Shown here one piece after another: positions 8,292 to 17,855 of a stretch of 64,000 nucleotides of DNA; within the stretch, counting starts at the first letter, position 1; the number at the start of each line of letters is the position of its first letter. The DNA lies in contig NZ_VWXL01000020.1 in NCBI RefSeq assembly GCF_009746625.1, positions 1 to 64,000 of the forward strand, given 5' to 3'. The notes beneath the pieces were generated by a model. The model was not told the DNA's origin, did no database searches, and saw only the letters and a list, made by a program, of their open reading frames with translations. A program made the translations under genes and the position numbers. The stretch comes from Caproicibacter fermentans (GTDB lineage: Bacteria > Bacillota > Clostridia > Oscillospirales > Acutalibacteraceae).

Positions 8292-9705
8292 GCCCAAGAG
8301 AAAGATAATTTTTCAAAATGTTCCCGACGTTCTCCGCGTCTTCCAGCGTCGGCATTTCACAAAAGACGCGAAGAAGCGGCTCCGTTCCCGAAAACCGGGC
8401 GATCACCCAGCCTCCGTTTTTAAAATACACCTTGCAGCCGTCCAGGTAGGAGACCTTTTCGATCAAGAAAGGGAATTCCGGCAGCAGCTTATCCCTTAAT
8501 AAGATTTTGGTGACACGCTCTTTTTCCTGCTGCCCGAACCGATAATCGGATTCGATCATCTCGCAGGTGCCGTACCGGTCGGTAATCTCCCGATAGATTT
8601 CCGAGAGTTTCCGGCCCGTGACGGCAATCATTTCGACCAGCAGGGACGCCGCGTAAATACCGTCCTTCCCCTGAATATGCCCCCGAACGGTAAGCCCGCC
8701 GGACGACTCGCCGCCGATAATCGCATTCGTTTCCGCCATTTTGGCGGAAACATATTTAAAGCCGACGGGAACTTCATAGCAGACTTCGCGGAAATCCTCC
8801 GCAATCCGGTCCACCATATGGGTTGTCGCAAGGTTGCGAACCGCCGCGCCGTGCCATCCCTTGTATTTCATCAGATAGTAGTAGAGCAGCACAAGAATTT
8901 TGTTGGGATGCAGGAAATTTCCCTGATCGTCTATCACGCCGAGCCTGTCGGCGTCGCCGTCGGTCGCGATTCCCAGGCCGCAGTGTTTTTCCTTTACATA
9001 ACTGATTAATCCCGTCAGCGTCTTGTCGTTCGGGGCGGGAAGCCTCCCGCCAAACAGCGCGTCATGCCGCTCATGAATGACATCCACATCGCACCGGGCG
9101 GTCATCAGAATCATTTGAAGAGCCGTCCTGCTGACGCCGTACATCGGGTCAAGCACTACCTTTAGTCCCGCACTGCGGATGGCCCCCATGTTGACGGACC
9201 GGATGATGCTGTCGATATACTGATTCATTGGGTCAATGAGCTGAATCGCTCCGTTTGCCAGACCCTCTTCAAACGGTACTGTTTTAATTTCAGACTCATC
9301 GGTATTCAGAACATACCGTTCCAGCTCGCTTGTCAGCAGCTCGTCCGCGTCCCGGCCGCCATCCATAAACACCTTGATTCCGTTGTAAACGGCCGGATTG
9401 TGGCTGGCGGTAATCGTCATCCCGTAAGGAAGCCCCTCCTGCTGCACGGTAAACATGACAAGCGGAGTCGGCGATTCCCGGTGAATCACGCGGCAGGGAA
9501 TGCCCCGCCCCGCCATGGCCTCCGCCGCCCAGCATGCCGCCGTGTCGGAGAGAAAACGCCGGTCGTATCCGATCACAAAGCCTTTTTCGGTCCTCCCCTC
9601 ATCCGTCATCTTTTTCGCGATGGCGGTTGTCAAAAGCTGAACGTTTGATTTCGTAAAATCCTCGCCGATGACCGCACGCCAGCCGCCAGTGCCAAACTTA
9701 ATCAT
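8281..9705 (-). CDS. phosphohexomutase (phosphoglucomutase/phosphomannomutase superfamily)
   Basis: Alpha-D-phosphohexomutase of 474 residues with the complete set of superfamily motifs: the active-site serine loop TITASHNP, the metal loop ATDGDADRLG, the sugar-binding loop GGESSGG, and the phosphate-binding FSGTEPLLR near the C-terminus. It interconverts a hexose 1-phosphate and 6-phosphate. It lies 56 bases downstream of the GH94 phosphorylase and shares its terminator. The simplest reading is that it turns the GlcNAc-1-phosphate (or glucose-1-phosphate) made by that enzyme into the 6-phosphate taken by NagA. Whether it prefers N-acetyl sugars cannot be told from sequence. Confidence 0.9.
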   Translation of the reverse strand: MIKFGTGGWRAVIGEDFTKSNVQLLTTAIAKKMTDEGRTEKGFVIGYDRRFLSDTAACWAAEAMAGRGIPCRVIHRESPTPLVMFTVQQEGLPYGMTITASHNPAVYNGIKVFMDGGRDADELLTSELERYVLNTDESEIKTVPFEEGLANGAIQLIDPMNQYIDSIIRSVNMGAIRSAGLKVVLDPMYGVSRTALQMILMTARCDVDVIHERHDALFGGRLPAPNDKTLTGLISYVKEKHCGLGIATDGDADRLGVIDDQGNFLHPNKILVLLYYYLMKYKGWHGAAVRNLATTHMVDRIAEDFREVCYEVPVGFKYVSAKMAETNAIIGGESSGGLTVRGHIQGKDGIYAASLLVEMIAVTGRKLSEIYREITDRYGTCEMIESDYRFGQQEKERVTKILLRDKLLPEFPFLIEKVSYLDGCKVYFKNGGWVIARFSGTEPLLRVFCEMPTLEDAENVGNILKNYLSLGQDS

Positions 9706-9761
9706 ATCTACCCCCGCGATTCTTCGCGCGCAAGGCCCCCCACGCGCGGCAGTTTTATTTT

Positions 9762-12158
9762 TTAGCCCAGCACGGCAAGAACCTTATGCCGAGAGCCGGC
9801 CTGCTGTGCAGGTATGCCGTCCGCGACGGCGCTGCCGTCAAGCTCCAGTCTTTTGACCCCTTTGCAGACATGATCCGGATTTTCTACATGAATCTCATAA
9901 ACGGCGCCGCGCCAAGCGCGCACAACATCGAACTCCGCCCAATCTTTCGGAATACAGGGATCAATCGTGAGGCGGTCAAAATCGGGCCGCACGCCAAGCA
10001 GATAATGCGTGGCGGCATAATAGGCCCACCCCGCGGACCCGGTCATAAAGGGATGCCTGGCCCGGCCGAACGCCGGATGGTCCTTCCCCATGACAAACTG
10101 GCAGTAGGAATACGGTTCGGACTGTCTGATTTCGATTTTCTCATTCTGATCATACGGCAGAAGGGCATTGTAGAATTTCATTGCCCGATCTCCCCGGCCA
10201 AGTCTCGCTTCCGCGCACCAGGCCCATGGATTCGGATGGCTGAAAATCGATCCGTTTTCCTTAACGCCCGGATAAACCCGCGTCACAAACCCGATTTCGT
10301 CGTCCGGTTTTGTGTAGGACGGCGCGTTCAGCATCAACCCGTAAGGGGTGTAAAGATATCTGTCAACCGAATCCATGGCCAGCATACCGCGCTCCCCGTC
10401 GGCAACGCCGGAGAAAACCGCCCAGGCGTTGGATTCCAGATGAACCTTCCCCTCCCGGTCGGAACAGGTGCCGATTTTCCTGCCGCTTTCCGTGATGCCG
10501 CGGATGTACCATTTTCCGTCCCACAGATGATCGTTGCAGGCATCCTTCACCGCCTTCGCCATAACGGCGTATGTTTCCGCTTCCTGTGTTTTTCCTACAA
10601 AACGGGAAAGCTGAATAAACCCGTCGAGCGCCCAGAAATGCAGGAACGAGACCATGGCGCTTTCCCCTCCGCCAAGGTTCAAGCAGTCGTTCCAGTCCGC
10701 CCGAAGCCCTTTGCAAATTCCGTCCGGCCCAATTTCGCGGCCGGAAAAATCAAGAATGCGCTTCATATGCTCATAGACGGTTCCGTCCCCGCCGTCGGCA
10801 TAACTCACCGTTTCATTCAGCAGAGAAATCTCGCCGGTTTCCTTAATATATTCGACGATCGACCCAACCAGCCAGAGCGCGTCGTCGGAGCAGGCGTCCT
10901 TGATTCCGTGGACGATCTCGGACCGGTCCGGCGTTGGAATCATGGTTGGTGATTGAAAGCTCTGCCGTTCTCCCTTCCGCTCCGGGTCAAACCATTCCGG
11001 CTGGAACAGATGAAGCCCGTAACCCTCGGACGTAAGCCCCCTCAGCAGCTGCATCAGGCGCTGCCTGCACTTTTGAGGGTTCGAGTGCGGAACCGCCATG
11101 GCGTCCTGCGAGGTATCCCGGAACCCAAGGCCGGTTCTGCCGCCTACCTCGATGAAAGAGGCGAAGCGCGAGAACATGATATTAACTTCCGCCTGATACA
11201 GATTCCAGATATTCAGAGATGTATCCATTCCTGGATTCGGCGTTTGAACCTGAAAACGAGTCAGCTTGTCGTCCCAGAATTTCGCAAGGTCGGCAAACGC
11301 ACGGTCGATATTTTCCGGGTTTGCATATTTTTTTCGGTACGGCGCGGCAGCCGCTCGTTTTCCCTCCCCCAGAAAAAAGGCAACGCGTGTTTTTTCTCCG
11401 GGCGAAAGCGTCAGCTTTTTCTGAAGAACGGCGCAGTGGTTGCCCGTTGTTCCGCAGCTGCCGAAGCATTCCCCGCGCTCCACCGCCTGCGGATTTCGCT
11501 CATCGCGGTAACTGCCGAGGAATCTGTCTCTCAAACAGTCAAAGCCGTCGGGCTCAAAGCTGGAGGCAAACCACTGATAGCCTTGTTCCTCATAATGGAG
11601 ATCATATTCGATCACGCCGTCCTCATAATCGGAACCCGCGGCATACAGACTCATCTGAAAATTCTGGTTATCCATGTCGATCTGATGAAATGAAAATTCC
11701 AGATAGGAAAACACGCTGAGTCTTCTTGGCCGTTCCGAGTCATTTTCCAGAACGACATCCCAGATTTCGACCGGTTCATTCAGAGGAATCAAAATCGTTT
11801 GGGCAGCTCTGATTTTCTGATAATCGCAAAGGAATTTGGAATAGGACAGTCCGTGCCTGCAGGTATATTTCGCGCGGTTCAAATCCATGCCCACCGGCTG
11901 CCAGGAAATGCTCCAGTATTTCCCCGTGTCGTCGTCGCGCAGATAAACGCAGTGGCCCGGGCTTTCCATCGGAGCATTCGGGCGAAAGCGCGTAATCCTG
12001 TGATATTGAGGCGATTGATAGAAGGAATACCCGCCCGCCGTCTGGTTCAACACGGCGCACATGTCGTTGACGCCGATATAATTTGTCCAGGAAACCGGCG
12101 TATCGACACGGTCGACGATATATTCCCTGTTTTGGTTGTCAAAATATCCGTACCGCAT
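9762..12158 (-). CDS. chbP: GH94 phosphorylase, N,N'-diacetylchitobiose phosphorylase-like
   Basis: Cytoplasmic inverting phosphorylase that would split a beta-1,4 disaccharide with phosphate into an alpha-sugar-1-phosphate and a free sugar. From the chosen start the 798-residue protein opens with MRYGYFDNQNREYIV, and the region GGYSFYQSPQYHRITRFRPN closely resembles Vibrio chitobiose phosphorylase. The general acid is D491 in LRADWNDCLN, one residue from the Asp at position 492 of the Vibrio enzyme. GLGFRDTSQD and the C-terminal DPCIP segment are typical of GH94. The ATG at 12158 has AAGGAG at good spacing; the longer frame has no such site. Neighbours (mutase, nagA, nagB, importer) support chitobiose over cellobiose. 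Specificity remains an inference. Confidence 0.9.
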   Translation of the reverse strand: MRYGYFDNQNREYIVDRVDTPVSWTNYIGVNDMCAVLNQTAGGYSFYQSPQYHRITRFRPNAPMESPGHCVYLRDDDTGKYWSISWQPVGMDLNRAKYTCRHGLSYSKFLCDYQKIRAAQTILIPLNEPVEIWDVVLENDSERPRRLSVFSYLEFSFHQIDMDNQNFQMSLYAAGSDYEDGVIEYDLHYEEQGYQWFASSFEPDGFDCLRDRFLGSYRDERNPQAVERGECFGSCGTTGNHCAVLQKKLTLSPGEKTRVAFFLGEGKRAAAAPYRKKYANPENIDRAFADLAKFWDDKLTRFQVQTPNPGMDTSLNIWNLYQAEVNIMFSRFASFIEVGGRTGLGFRDTSQDAMAVPHSNPQKCRQRLMQLLRGLTSEGYGLHLFQPEWFDPERKGERQSFQSPTMIPTPDRSEIVHGIKDACSDDALWLVGSIVEYIKETGEISLLNETVSYADGGDGTVYEHMKRILDFSGREIGPDGICKGLRADWNDCLNLGGGESAMVSFLHFWALDGFIQLSRFVGKTQEAETYAVMAKAVKDACNDHLWDGKWYIRGITESGRKIGTCSDREGKVHLESNAWAVFSGVADGERGMLAMDSVDRYLYTPYGLMLNAPSYTKPDDEIGFVTRVYPGVKENGSIFSHPNPWAWCAEARLGRGDRAMKFYNALLPYDQNEKIEIRQSEPYSYCQFVMGKDHPAFGRARHPFMTGSAGWAYYAATHYLLGVRPDFDRLTIDPCIPKDWAEFDVVRAWRGAVYEIHVENPDHVCKGVKRLELDGSAVADGIPAQQAGSRHKVLAVLG

Positions 12159-12189
12159 GAACATTCTCCTTCCGGACGGTTCTGACCCC

Positions 12190-12218
12190 ATTATAAGACT
12201 CCCGGAAAACGGAATGAA
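12190..12218 (-). promoter_or_regulatory. probable promoter of the GH94-mutase unit
   Basis: The minus strand shows TATAAT at 12195-12190 and TTCATT at 12218-12213, 17 bases apart, just upstream of the GH94 ribosome site. The -10 is consensus, the -35 poor, so activation by a regulator is likely. The leader would be only about 25 bases. Confidence 0.5.
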
Positions 12219-12301
12219 TAGCAGATGTTGCGATTAATTGCATATTTTTGTGTAGCTTTTTAGAATAACGCGCGGCGGAAGCTTCACGTCTGTTTTGTCC
12301 G

Positions 12302-12336
12302 ACAAAAATAGCTGCCCTGAAAATTTCCAGGCAGCC
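12302..12336 (-). terminator. terminator after the LacI regulator gene
   Basis: On the minus strand GGCTGCCTGG and CAGGGCAGC pair around a short A/T loop and are followed by TATTTTTG. It lies about 50 bases past the LacI-family stop and closes the GH130-transporter unit. Confidence 0.7.
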
Positions 12337-12383
12337 TACAATGGCACAGTGAATGAAGCCTACCTCAAAGAGGTGAGCTTGAT

Positions 12384-13535
12384 TTATGTTTGACCCCACG
12401 GGATGCCCCTTTCGTTCAGGTCAAAGAAATCATGTTTTTGAGAGTCGCAATTCTGTATTGCGATAGAAACCGAATCAATTCCGCCTGAATCAATTTTTTT
12501 CATTTGTTTATTGATGCTGTCACGTTCAACGATCTCCACATCCAGAAGAATGTTTTCCCGCGGTTCATCCCGGTGGCTCATTCGCCAGATCAGCCTCTGC
12601 ACGGATACCTGTCCCATAAATTCCTTGTGAACGTTCACGGTAGTCAGTCTGGGGGAAATCGCATTGGACAACGCCGTATTGTCGAAACCGACGACCGCAA
12701 TATCCTCCGGGATACAGTACCCCAGCCGCCGCAACGCGAGAATCAACTGACCCGCGGCATCGTCGTTGGAACAGACAAATGCTTGCGGCAGCCGCCGGAT
12801 ACTTTTCACTTGACTCACTATTTTGCCAACATCATGCTCAATGACAGATTGCTCGACATCCTCAAGGACAGAATATGCCAGCACATATCTGCTGACATCG
12901 GGATAGCCAAAAACAGATGGCAGTCTGTGGATCGCCTCCTGATACCCGAAAAAGCGTTCTTTGATGCTCATGGAGTAATTTAAGTCGCCGAAAAATCCGA
13001 TTTTCCGATAACCGCTGTCGATCAGCAAACGGGTTACACGGTAGCTGCCCAGCTTATTATTGGAAAGGATACAGTCGATCGATTCCGCCATGGAATTGTG
13101 GTCGACAACAACAATCGGCAGGCCTTGTTTCTTTAATTCAGTCAAATACTCGTCGCTGATCTGTCCAATCGAGATCAGTCCGCAGGCACGGCCTTCCTTT
13201 ACACAATCCGGCACGCTGATCAGCTCGTCCGTAAAATTAATCAGGATTTCGTAACCGTTTCTTTTTGCCTCCGCTTCAACCCCTAAAAGTACCTTGGAAT
13301 AAAAATCCGAATTTCTGAAATACTGCGTCTTAATTAAAATACAGATGTTTTTGTTTGCCAGAGCCTTTTTGTATCGTGTCTTCTCTGAAAAGTACCCTAG
13401 TTCTTCCGCCTTATTAATAATCAAATTTCTTGTCTCTTTGCCCACCCCCGTTTTGTCGTTTAGCGCTAAAGATACCGCGTTAACCGACAGGTTCAATTCC
13501 TTTGCAATGTCTTTCATGGTAATCCGCTGTTTCAA
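12384..13535 (-). CDS. LacI-family transcriptional regulator
   Basis: Repressor-type protein of 383 residues. The N-terminal LacI helix-turn-helix is clear in ITMKDIAKELNLSVNAVSLALND (about 5-27), followed by the hinge and a periplasmic-binding-like sensor domain with ACGLISIGQI, GYRKIGFFGDL and the C-terminal DIAVVGFDNTALS typical of the family. The carboxy tail after VERDSINKQMKKID extends about 40 residues beyond the usual end. The proposed start is TTG at 13535, with an in-frame ATG at 13517 as alternative. A small inverted repeat (ATTTGAA/TTCAAAT) covers the ribosome site between GH130 and this gene. It is last in the GH130 importer cluster and probably controls it in response to a mannoside. 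Confidence 0.9.
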   Translation of the reverse strand: MKQRITMKDIAKELNLSVNAVSLALNDKTGVGKETRNLIINKAEELGYFSEKTRYKKALANKNICILIKTQYFRNSDFYSKVLLGVEAEAKRNGYEILINFTDELISVPDCVKEGRACGLISIGQISDEYLTELKKQGLPIVVVDHNSMAESIDCILSNNKLGSYRVTRLLIDSGYRKIGFFGDLNYSMSIKERFFGYQEAIHRLPSVFGYPDVSRYVLAYSVLEDVEQSVIEHDVGKIVSQVKSIRRLPQAFVCSNDDAAGQLILALRRLGYCIPEDIAVVGFDNTALSNAISPRLTTVNVHKEFMGQVSVQRLIWRMSHRDEPRENILLDVEIVERDSINKQMKKIDSGGIDSVSIAIQNCDSQKHDFFDLNERGIPWGQT

Positions 13536-13558
13536 TTTGAATCACTCATTTCAAATCG

Positions 13559-14620
13559 TCATAACTTTAAAGACCGGTAAATTTCCTCCAAAGTGAAATC
13601 AACTCGGCATATTTTGTCGTCCGCCGCCCCATAGTACAGTACAATTTTATTACTATTTTGATAACAGCCGCAGGTAAAAACAGCATCGCCAAAGAAGCCG
13701 CTTGTTTCATAACCGATTTCCGGCTCAAAAACTGGATTTTCCGTTCGGGCCAGAATTTTTTCCGGATGATTTGCTTCAAGCAGCATGGCGCCGATACAAT
13801 AACGATTATTTTCATCGGCCGCATGGTAAAACTCAATCCAGCCCTTTTCCGTGCGGAACGGAACCGCCCCGCCGCCGATTCGCCCGCTTTCCCATCTGTT
13901 TCCGGATACGCTGCAAAAATGCCGCTGATTTCCCCAGTGAATCATGTCCGGGGATTCGCAAATCCACATTTCCGGTGTGCCGAACGCCTCGCTGACCGGA
14001 CGGTTCAGCGCATAAAACAAGTCTCCGAATTTTTCTGGAAAAATGACAACATCTTTATTTTCAGGCGCAAAAATGACTCCGCAGTGCTTAAAATCAACAA
14101 AATTTTTCGTGCTCAACAGGGCGGTGGCGGGCCCCTGCGGGCTGACTGCCGTATAGTTTATGTAATAAGTGTCTCCTACCCGGGTAACCCTCGGGTCCTC
14201 CATCCCCCAGCTCTCTTCTTTTAATACCGGCTGAACCATCGGGGAGTCGCTTACCGTAAAATTGATTCCGTCTCTGGAACGCGCCAGACGCAGATGGGAA
14301 AAGGACGTCAGATAGACTGTTTTTATCCCATGCGGTGTTTTTTGCCTGACTGATCGTGAATCGGAAAAATCCCATTCCGGGTGCTCAGCCTTCACCACCT
14401 CCACAACATTCATCGCCATATTGGAACCGTTTTGAACCATGATTGGAATTTTTACACTTTGGCTGGTAAAGCCTGCCGATTCGGAAACCCGGCAAACCAA
14501 TAGTATTTCATCCTGATACTGGCAGACACCGCAGTTAAAGATTCCCTCCACACGGAGGCCCTCCCTGCTTGGTTTAACATCTTCGATCGTGATTAGCGGA
14601 TTTCTGATACATCTTTTCAT
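13559..14620 (-). CDS. GH130 beta-mannoside phosphorylase
   Basis: Five-bladed beta-propeller phosphorylase of 353 residues. Recognisable GH130 features are the opening RNPLITIEDVKPSREG, GIFNCGV, the catalytic-region Asp in WGMEDPRVT, and the C-terminal YYGAADDKICR. GH130 enzymes release alpha-mannose-1-phosphate from beta-linked mannosides. The PSREG/FN-GV opening is reminiscent of the beta-1,2-mannobiose phosphorylase branch, but Man-beta-1,4-GlcNAc or mannooligosaccharide specificity cannot be excluded. GGAGA precedes the ATG. It follows the MalG-type permease by about 85 bases and precedes the LacI gene by 23 bases. Cytoplasmic action on imported disaccharide is implied by lack of a signal peptide. 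Confidence 0.88.
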   Translation of the reverse strand: MKRCIRNPLITIEDVKPSREGLRVEGIFNCGVCQYQDEILLVCRVSESAGFTSQSVKIPIMVQNGSNMAMNVVEVVKAEHPEWDFSDSRSVRQKTPHGIKTVYLTSFSHLRLARSRDGINFTVSDSPMVQPVLKEESWGMEDPRVTRVGDTYYINYTAVSPQGPATALLSTKNFVDFKHCGVIFAPENKDVVIFPEKFGDLFYALNRPVSEAFGTPEMWICESPDMIHWGNQRHFCSVSGNRWESGRIGGGAVPFRTEKGWIEFYHAADENNRYCIGAMLLEANHPEKILARTENPVFEPEIGYETSGFFGDAVFTCGCYQNSNKIVLYYGAADDKICRVDFTLEEIYRSLKL

Positions 14621-14705
14621 GAAGCAATCTCCAATATATGTAATATGATGCCGAGGTACACCCGTGCCTGCCCAGACGGCGCGAATCCTTAGGGCGAATC
14701 AGGAA

Positions 14706-15566
14706 TCACCCCTTGATTCCTGAAAAACTGATTCCTTCCACAAAGTATTTCTGAGCTGCAAAGAAAATGACCAAGACCGGAATTAATGTTAGTACGGAAG
14801 CCGCCATCAAAGGTCCCCACTCAACTTTCGTCATACCGTTGAACATGGCAAGCCCTAACTGCAGTGTGAACTTTTTGCTGTCGTTCAGATAAATCAGCGG
14901 GCCCATCAGGTCATTCCATGAACCTTGAAAGGAAAAAATCGCCACCGTAATCAACGCCGGTTTCGAAATCGGTAAGTATATTTTTACAAACACGGAAAAC
15001 TTGTTTGCCCCGTCGATCATTGCGGCTTCCATCAATTCGTCCGACTGAGACATAAAAAACTGCCTGAGCAGAAAGATAAACACGGCTTGCCCGCCAAAAA
15101 AAGCCGGAACCGTTAACGGTAAAAACGTATTCACCCACCCAAGGCGGGTAAACATCTGAAAGACAGGAATCAGCATCACTTCCGACGGCAGCATAATGGT
15201 TGACAGCAGAAGAAGGAACCAAATGTTTTTTCCCGGAAAATTAAATTTCGCAAAACCAAATGCAACAAACGCTGAAACAAACACCTCCGCCACAAGGCGT
15301 GTAACCGATATGATCGTAGAATTCAAAAAATACTGCATGAAAGGGATGTCCTGCAGGGCCTTCCCATAATTTTCAATGTGAAATCCGTCGGGCAGCCACT
15401 GCGGCGGAACCTCAAAGATCACGTTTCCCGATTTCAGGGAAGTTGATATCATCCAGAAAAGGGGTAAAATACACACAATGGAAGCCAAAGTCAACACAAC
15501 GTAAAGCACTGAATTCTGAATCAGGAGCTTTTTTGACTTGCTTAAAGATCTGCGTTGGACTGTCAA
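14706..15566 (-). CDS. sugar ABC transporter permease, MalG type (second cluster)
   Basis: Second permease of the GH130-linked CUT1 importer: 286 residues, six hydrophobic segments, the EAA loop in ELMEAAMIDGANKFSVFVKIYLPISKP and the C-terminal GISFSGIKG signature. The start is a TTG at 15566 that overlaps the TGA of the preceding permease (TTGA), preceded by a G-rich ribosome site, so translation is coupled. Works with 15563-16492 and the lipoprotein 16552-17835. The ATPase is again absent from the cluster. Confidence 0.92.
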   Translation of the reverse strand: MTVQRRSLSKSKKLLIQNSVLYVVLTLASIVCILPLFWMISTSLKSGNVIFEVPPQWLPDGFHIENYGKALQDIPFMQYFLNSTIISVTRLVAEVFVSAFVAFGFAKFNFPGKNIWFLLLLSTIMLPSEVMLIPVFQMFTRLGWVNTFLPLTVPAFFGGQAVFIFLLRQFFMSQSDELMEAAMIDGANKFSVFVKIYLPISKPALITVAIFSFQGSWNDLMGPLIYLNDSKKFTLQLGLAMFNGMTKVEWGPLMAASVLTLIPVLVIFFAAQKYFVEGISFSGIKG

Positions 15567-16492
15567 TACAATCCCCCCTCTTTTCCGTGCGGGGCACGTT
15601 TTGATTTCTTTTTGCCTTTTTCAATCTCCGCATTGTAGAATACCCACAGGTTGGAAGATTTAAAAACCAGAAGCGAAAGGACCAGAATGATCAGAAACAG
15701 GATCCACGCCATGGCGGTAGCATAACCCATCTTGAAATAGTTGAATGCGTTTTGATATAAATAAACCATGTAGAACCTTCCCTGATTCCCGGCGCCGCCA
15801 ATAATGTAAGCGTCGCTGAACTTACGGAACGCGCCGACAATTCCCATAATCAGGTTGTAAAATATGACGGGCGTCAGCATCGGCACGGTTATTTTGACGA
15901 ATTTTTCGAACCAGCCGGCACCATCAAGGTCTGCGGCCTCATAGAGGGATCTCGGAACATCCTGGAGGCCCGCGAGATAGGTCAGAATTCCTCCTCCGGC
16001 ACCCCAAAGCGCGATCAATATGTAAGACGGCAATACCCAGTTAGGGTTCGACAGCCAGCCGGGCCCCTGAATGCCAATTCTGGCCAAAAGCATATTCAGC
16101 AGCCCCATGTCCTTGTCAAGAATCCATCTCCACAATAACGCGATCGACACACCGGACACAACAGCCGGCAAATATAAAATGGTACGAAACAGGTACACGC
16201 CCCTGATTTTGCAGTTGAGAAGCGCCGCCAAAGACAGCGAGGCCGCGATACCGAGCGGCACCGCGAAAATCGCGTACCAAACGGTCAGGGACAGCGAACT
16301 TAAAAAATCTTCGTCATGGAACAAATCGATATAATTCTGGAATCCAACAAAATTTGGTGCCGTAATGGAATTTGAATCGGTAAATCCCAGGTACAACGCC
16401 TGAAACAGCGGGATTACCGTAAAAACGATAAACCCAATTACCCAAGGCGCCACAAAGAAAAATCCAGCGTTTCGGCTCAGAGCCTTTTTCAT
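15563..16492 (-). CDS. sugar ABC transporter permease, MalF/UgpA type (second cluster)
   Basis: First permease of the second CUT1 importer, 309 residues from the ATG at 16492, which has GGAGG seven bases upstream. The longer frame adds only MFYIGGNV. Six hydrophobic segments and the EAA loop in SLYEAADLDGAGWFEKFVKITVPML are visible. The cytoplasmic C-terminus is highly basic (EKGKKKSKRAPHGKEGG). It lies 59 bases after the binding-protein gene and overlaps the next permease by four bases. Confidence 0.92.
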   Translation of the reverse strand: MKKALSRNAGFFFVAPWVIGFIVFTVIPLFQALYLGFTDSNSITAPNFVGFQNYIDLFHDEDFLSSLSLTVWYAIFAVPLGIAASLSLAALLNCKIRGVYLFRTILYLPAVVSGVSIALLWRWILDKDMGLLNMLLARIGIQGPGWLSNPNWVLPSYILIALWGAGGGILTYLAGLQDVPRSLYEAADLDGAGWFEKFVKITVPMLTPVIFYNLIMGIVGAFRKFSDAYIIGGAGNQGRFYMVYLYQNAFNYFKMGYATAMAWILFLIILVLSLLVFKSSNLWVFYNAEIEKGKKKSKRAPHGKEGGLY

Positions 16493-16551
16493 TACATTTC
16501 CTCCGATATAAAACACTAAGCTGATATTGAAACCAGCTTAGTGTATAGAAA

Positions 16552-17835
16552 TCACTTGCCTGTAATCGTTTTGATTTTCGCCGCCGCGTCTTTCGCGGCC
16601 TGCTCCGGCGTCTTCTTGCCGTTAATCAAAGGAGTATAAAGCTCATCGCCGATCGCGGTATCTATTTCGGTTTCTTTTTCCTGATTATTGAATCCTCTGG
16701 CATATTGCGAGGATTTCTTGATGACGTCGAGCGCATATTCTTTTTCCGGCATATTTTTGGGAATCATATCAAAACCGTCCTGAATCGGCGGCACCACCTT
16801 CCACTGGAATGTCGCGTTCGTAAGATCAACCAGAGCTTCGTATGCCGCATCAGGATTTTTGGTTTGCGAAGATATGACGGTGGAAGCAATCCAGCTGAAC
16901 GTGACTTTTTTGTCTCCGTGCGGTATTTCGGCCATTCCGACTTTGAATTTATTGCCAACCTGCTTTTCAAGGTCGTCGCCGGCACCGCCGAAGAACATGG
17001 CTACTTTTCCGGTCTTGAACAAATCTGCATCGCCCATATTCTGTGCTTGCTCCTGCGTTGGGGAGACATTGTCCCGCAAAATTTTATTTAACTCCGTCAG
17101 GCCCTTGATTGACTCACGGGAATCGATCAGGATTTTTCCGTCCTTGTCAACCGTTTCGCCGCCGTATGCCCAGATCCAAGTCTGTACCGGAGGCCAGCCG
17201 TCGATTACCGTGCCCCACTGCGTTATTTTTCCGCTTGAGTCTACCTTAGTCAGCTTTTTCGCCGCAGTCCGGAAATCTTCCCATGACCAGTTCCCGCTGG
17301 GTAAATCCACGCCGGCGGATTTTAGCAGGTCTTCATTGTAGTACATCACAACCGGCTGACTGATCCATGGAAGCCCGTACAGTTTATCCTTGTATTTCGC
17401 CGTATTCAGCGGCCCGTCAAAATAATTGTTTAAATTGACTTTCGAATCCTGCGTGGCCTTGTCCTTGATGTCCATCAGAACGCCCAGCTTCGCGTACATC
17501 GGTATGTATTCCTGCGAAAGCCACATTAAATCCGGCGCCTGCTTTGCGGAAATCATCGCTTGAATTTTTGTATAATAGTTCGCCGGTATGCTTTGAATGG
17601 TCAGGGTATAATCCTTGGAATTTGCATTCAATTTATCGACAATCGCCTGCATCTGCTTTAACTCATCGGCTCCGGCCCAGGTGGAAACCGTCAATTTTGC
17701 TTTTTCAGTTGATTGGCCCGATGTTGTGCTGCCCGTCGAGGCACCGCCTGTTGACGAAGCGCATCCGGATATCGACCCTGCCGCGATGGCGGCCGTGATG
17801 AAAACCGCTGTTATCTTCCGCCAGATTTTTTTCAT
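16552..17835 (-). CDS. extracellular sugar-binding lipoprotein (second cluster)
   Basis: Solute-binding protein family 1, 427 residues. A basic N-terminus, hydrophobic core and lipobox ISGC near residue 25 are followed by a Gly/Ser/Thr linker and a typical bilobed binding domain (YNEDLLKSAGVDLPSGNWSWEDF; VAMFFGGAGDDLEKQ). AGGAGG precedes the ATG by seven bases. It lies 20 bases downstream of the DUF1861 gene and is first of the importer genes. The ligand is probably a beta-mannoside, judging only from GH130. Confidence 0.93.
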   Translation of the reverse strand: MKKIWRKITAVFITAAIAAGSISGCASSTGGASTGSTTSGQSTEKAKLTVSTWAGADELKQMQAIVDKLNANSKDYTLTIQSIPANYYTKIQAMISAKQAPDLMWLSQEYIPMYAKLGVLMDIKDKATQDSKVNLNNYFDGPLNTAKYKDKLYGLPWISQPVVMYYNEDLLKSAGVDLPSGNWSWEDFRTAAKKLTKVDSSGKITQWGTVIDGWPPVQTWIWAYGGETVDKDGKILIDSRESIKGLTELNKILRDNVSPTQEQAQNMGDADLFKTGKVAMFFGGAGDDLEKQVGNKFKVGMAEIPHGDKKVTFSWIASTVISSQTKNPDAAYEALVDLTNATFQWKVVPPIQDGFDMIPKNMPEKEYALDVIKKSSQYARGFNNQEKETEIDTAIGDELYTPLINGKKTPEQAAKDAAAKIKTITGK

Positions 17836-17855
17836 TTTAAATCCTCCTAATCATT

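Noticed and set aside
13537-13556. ATTTGAA/TTCAAAT repeat between GH130 and LacI genes as an operator
   Set aside because: Short, inside an operon and over a ribosome site; more likely a minor mRNA stem, and unlike the TTGAATTCAA palindrome at the operon promoter in spacing.
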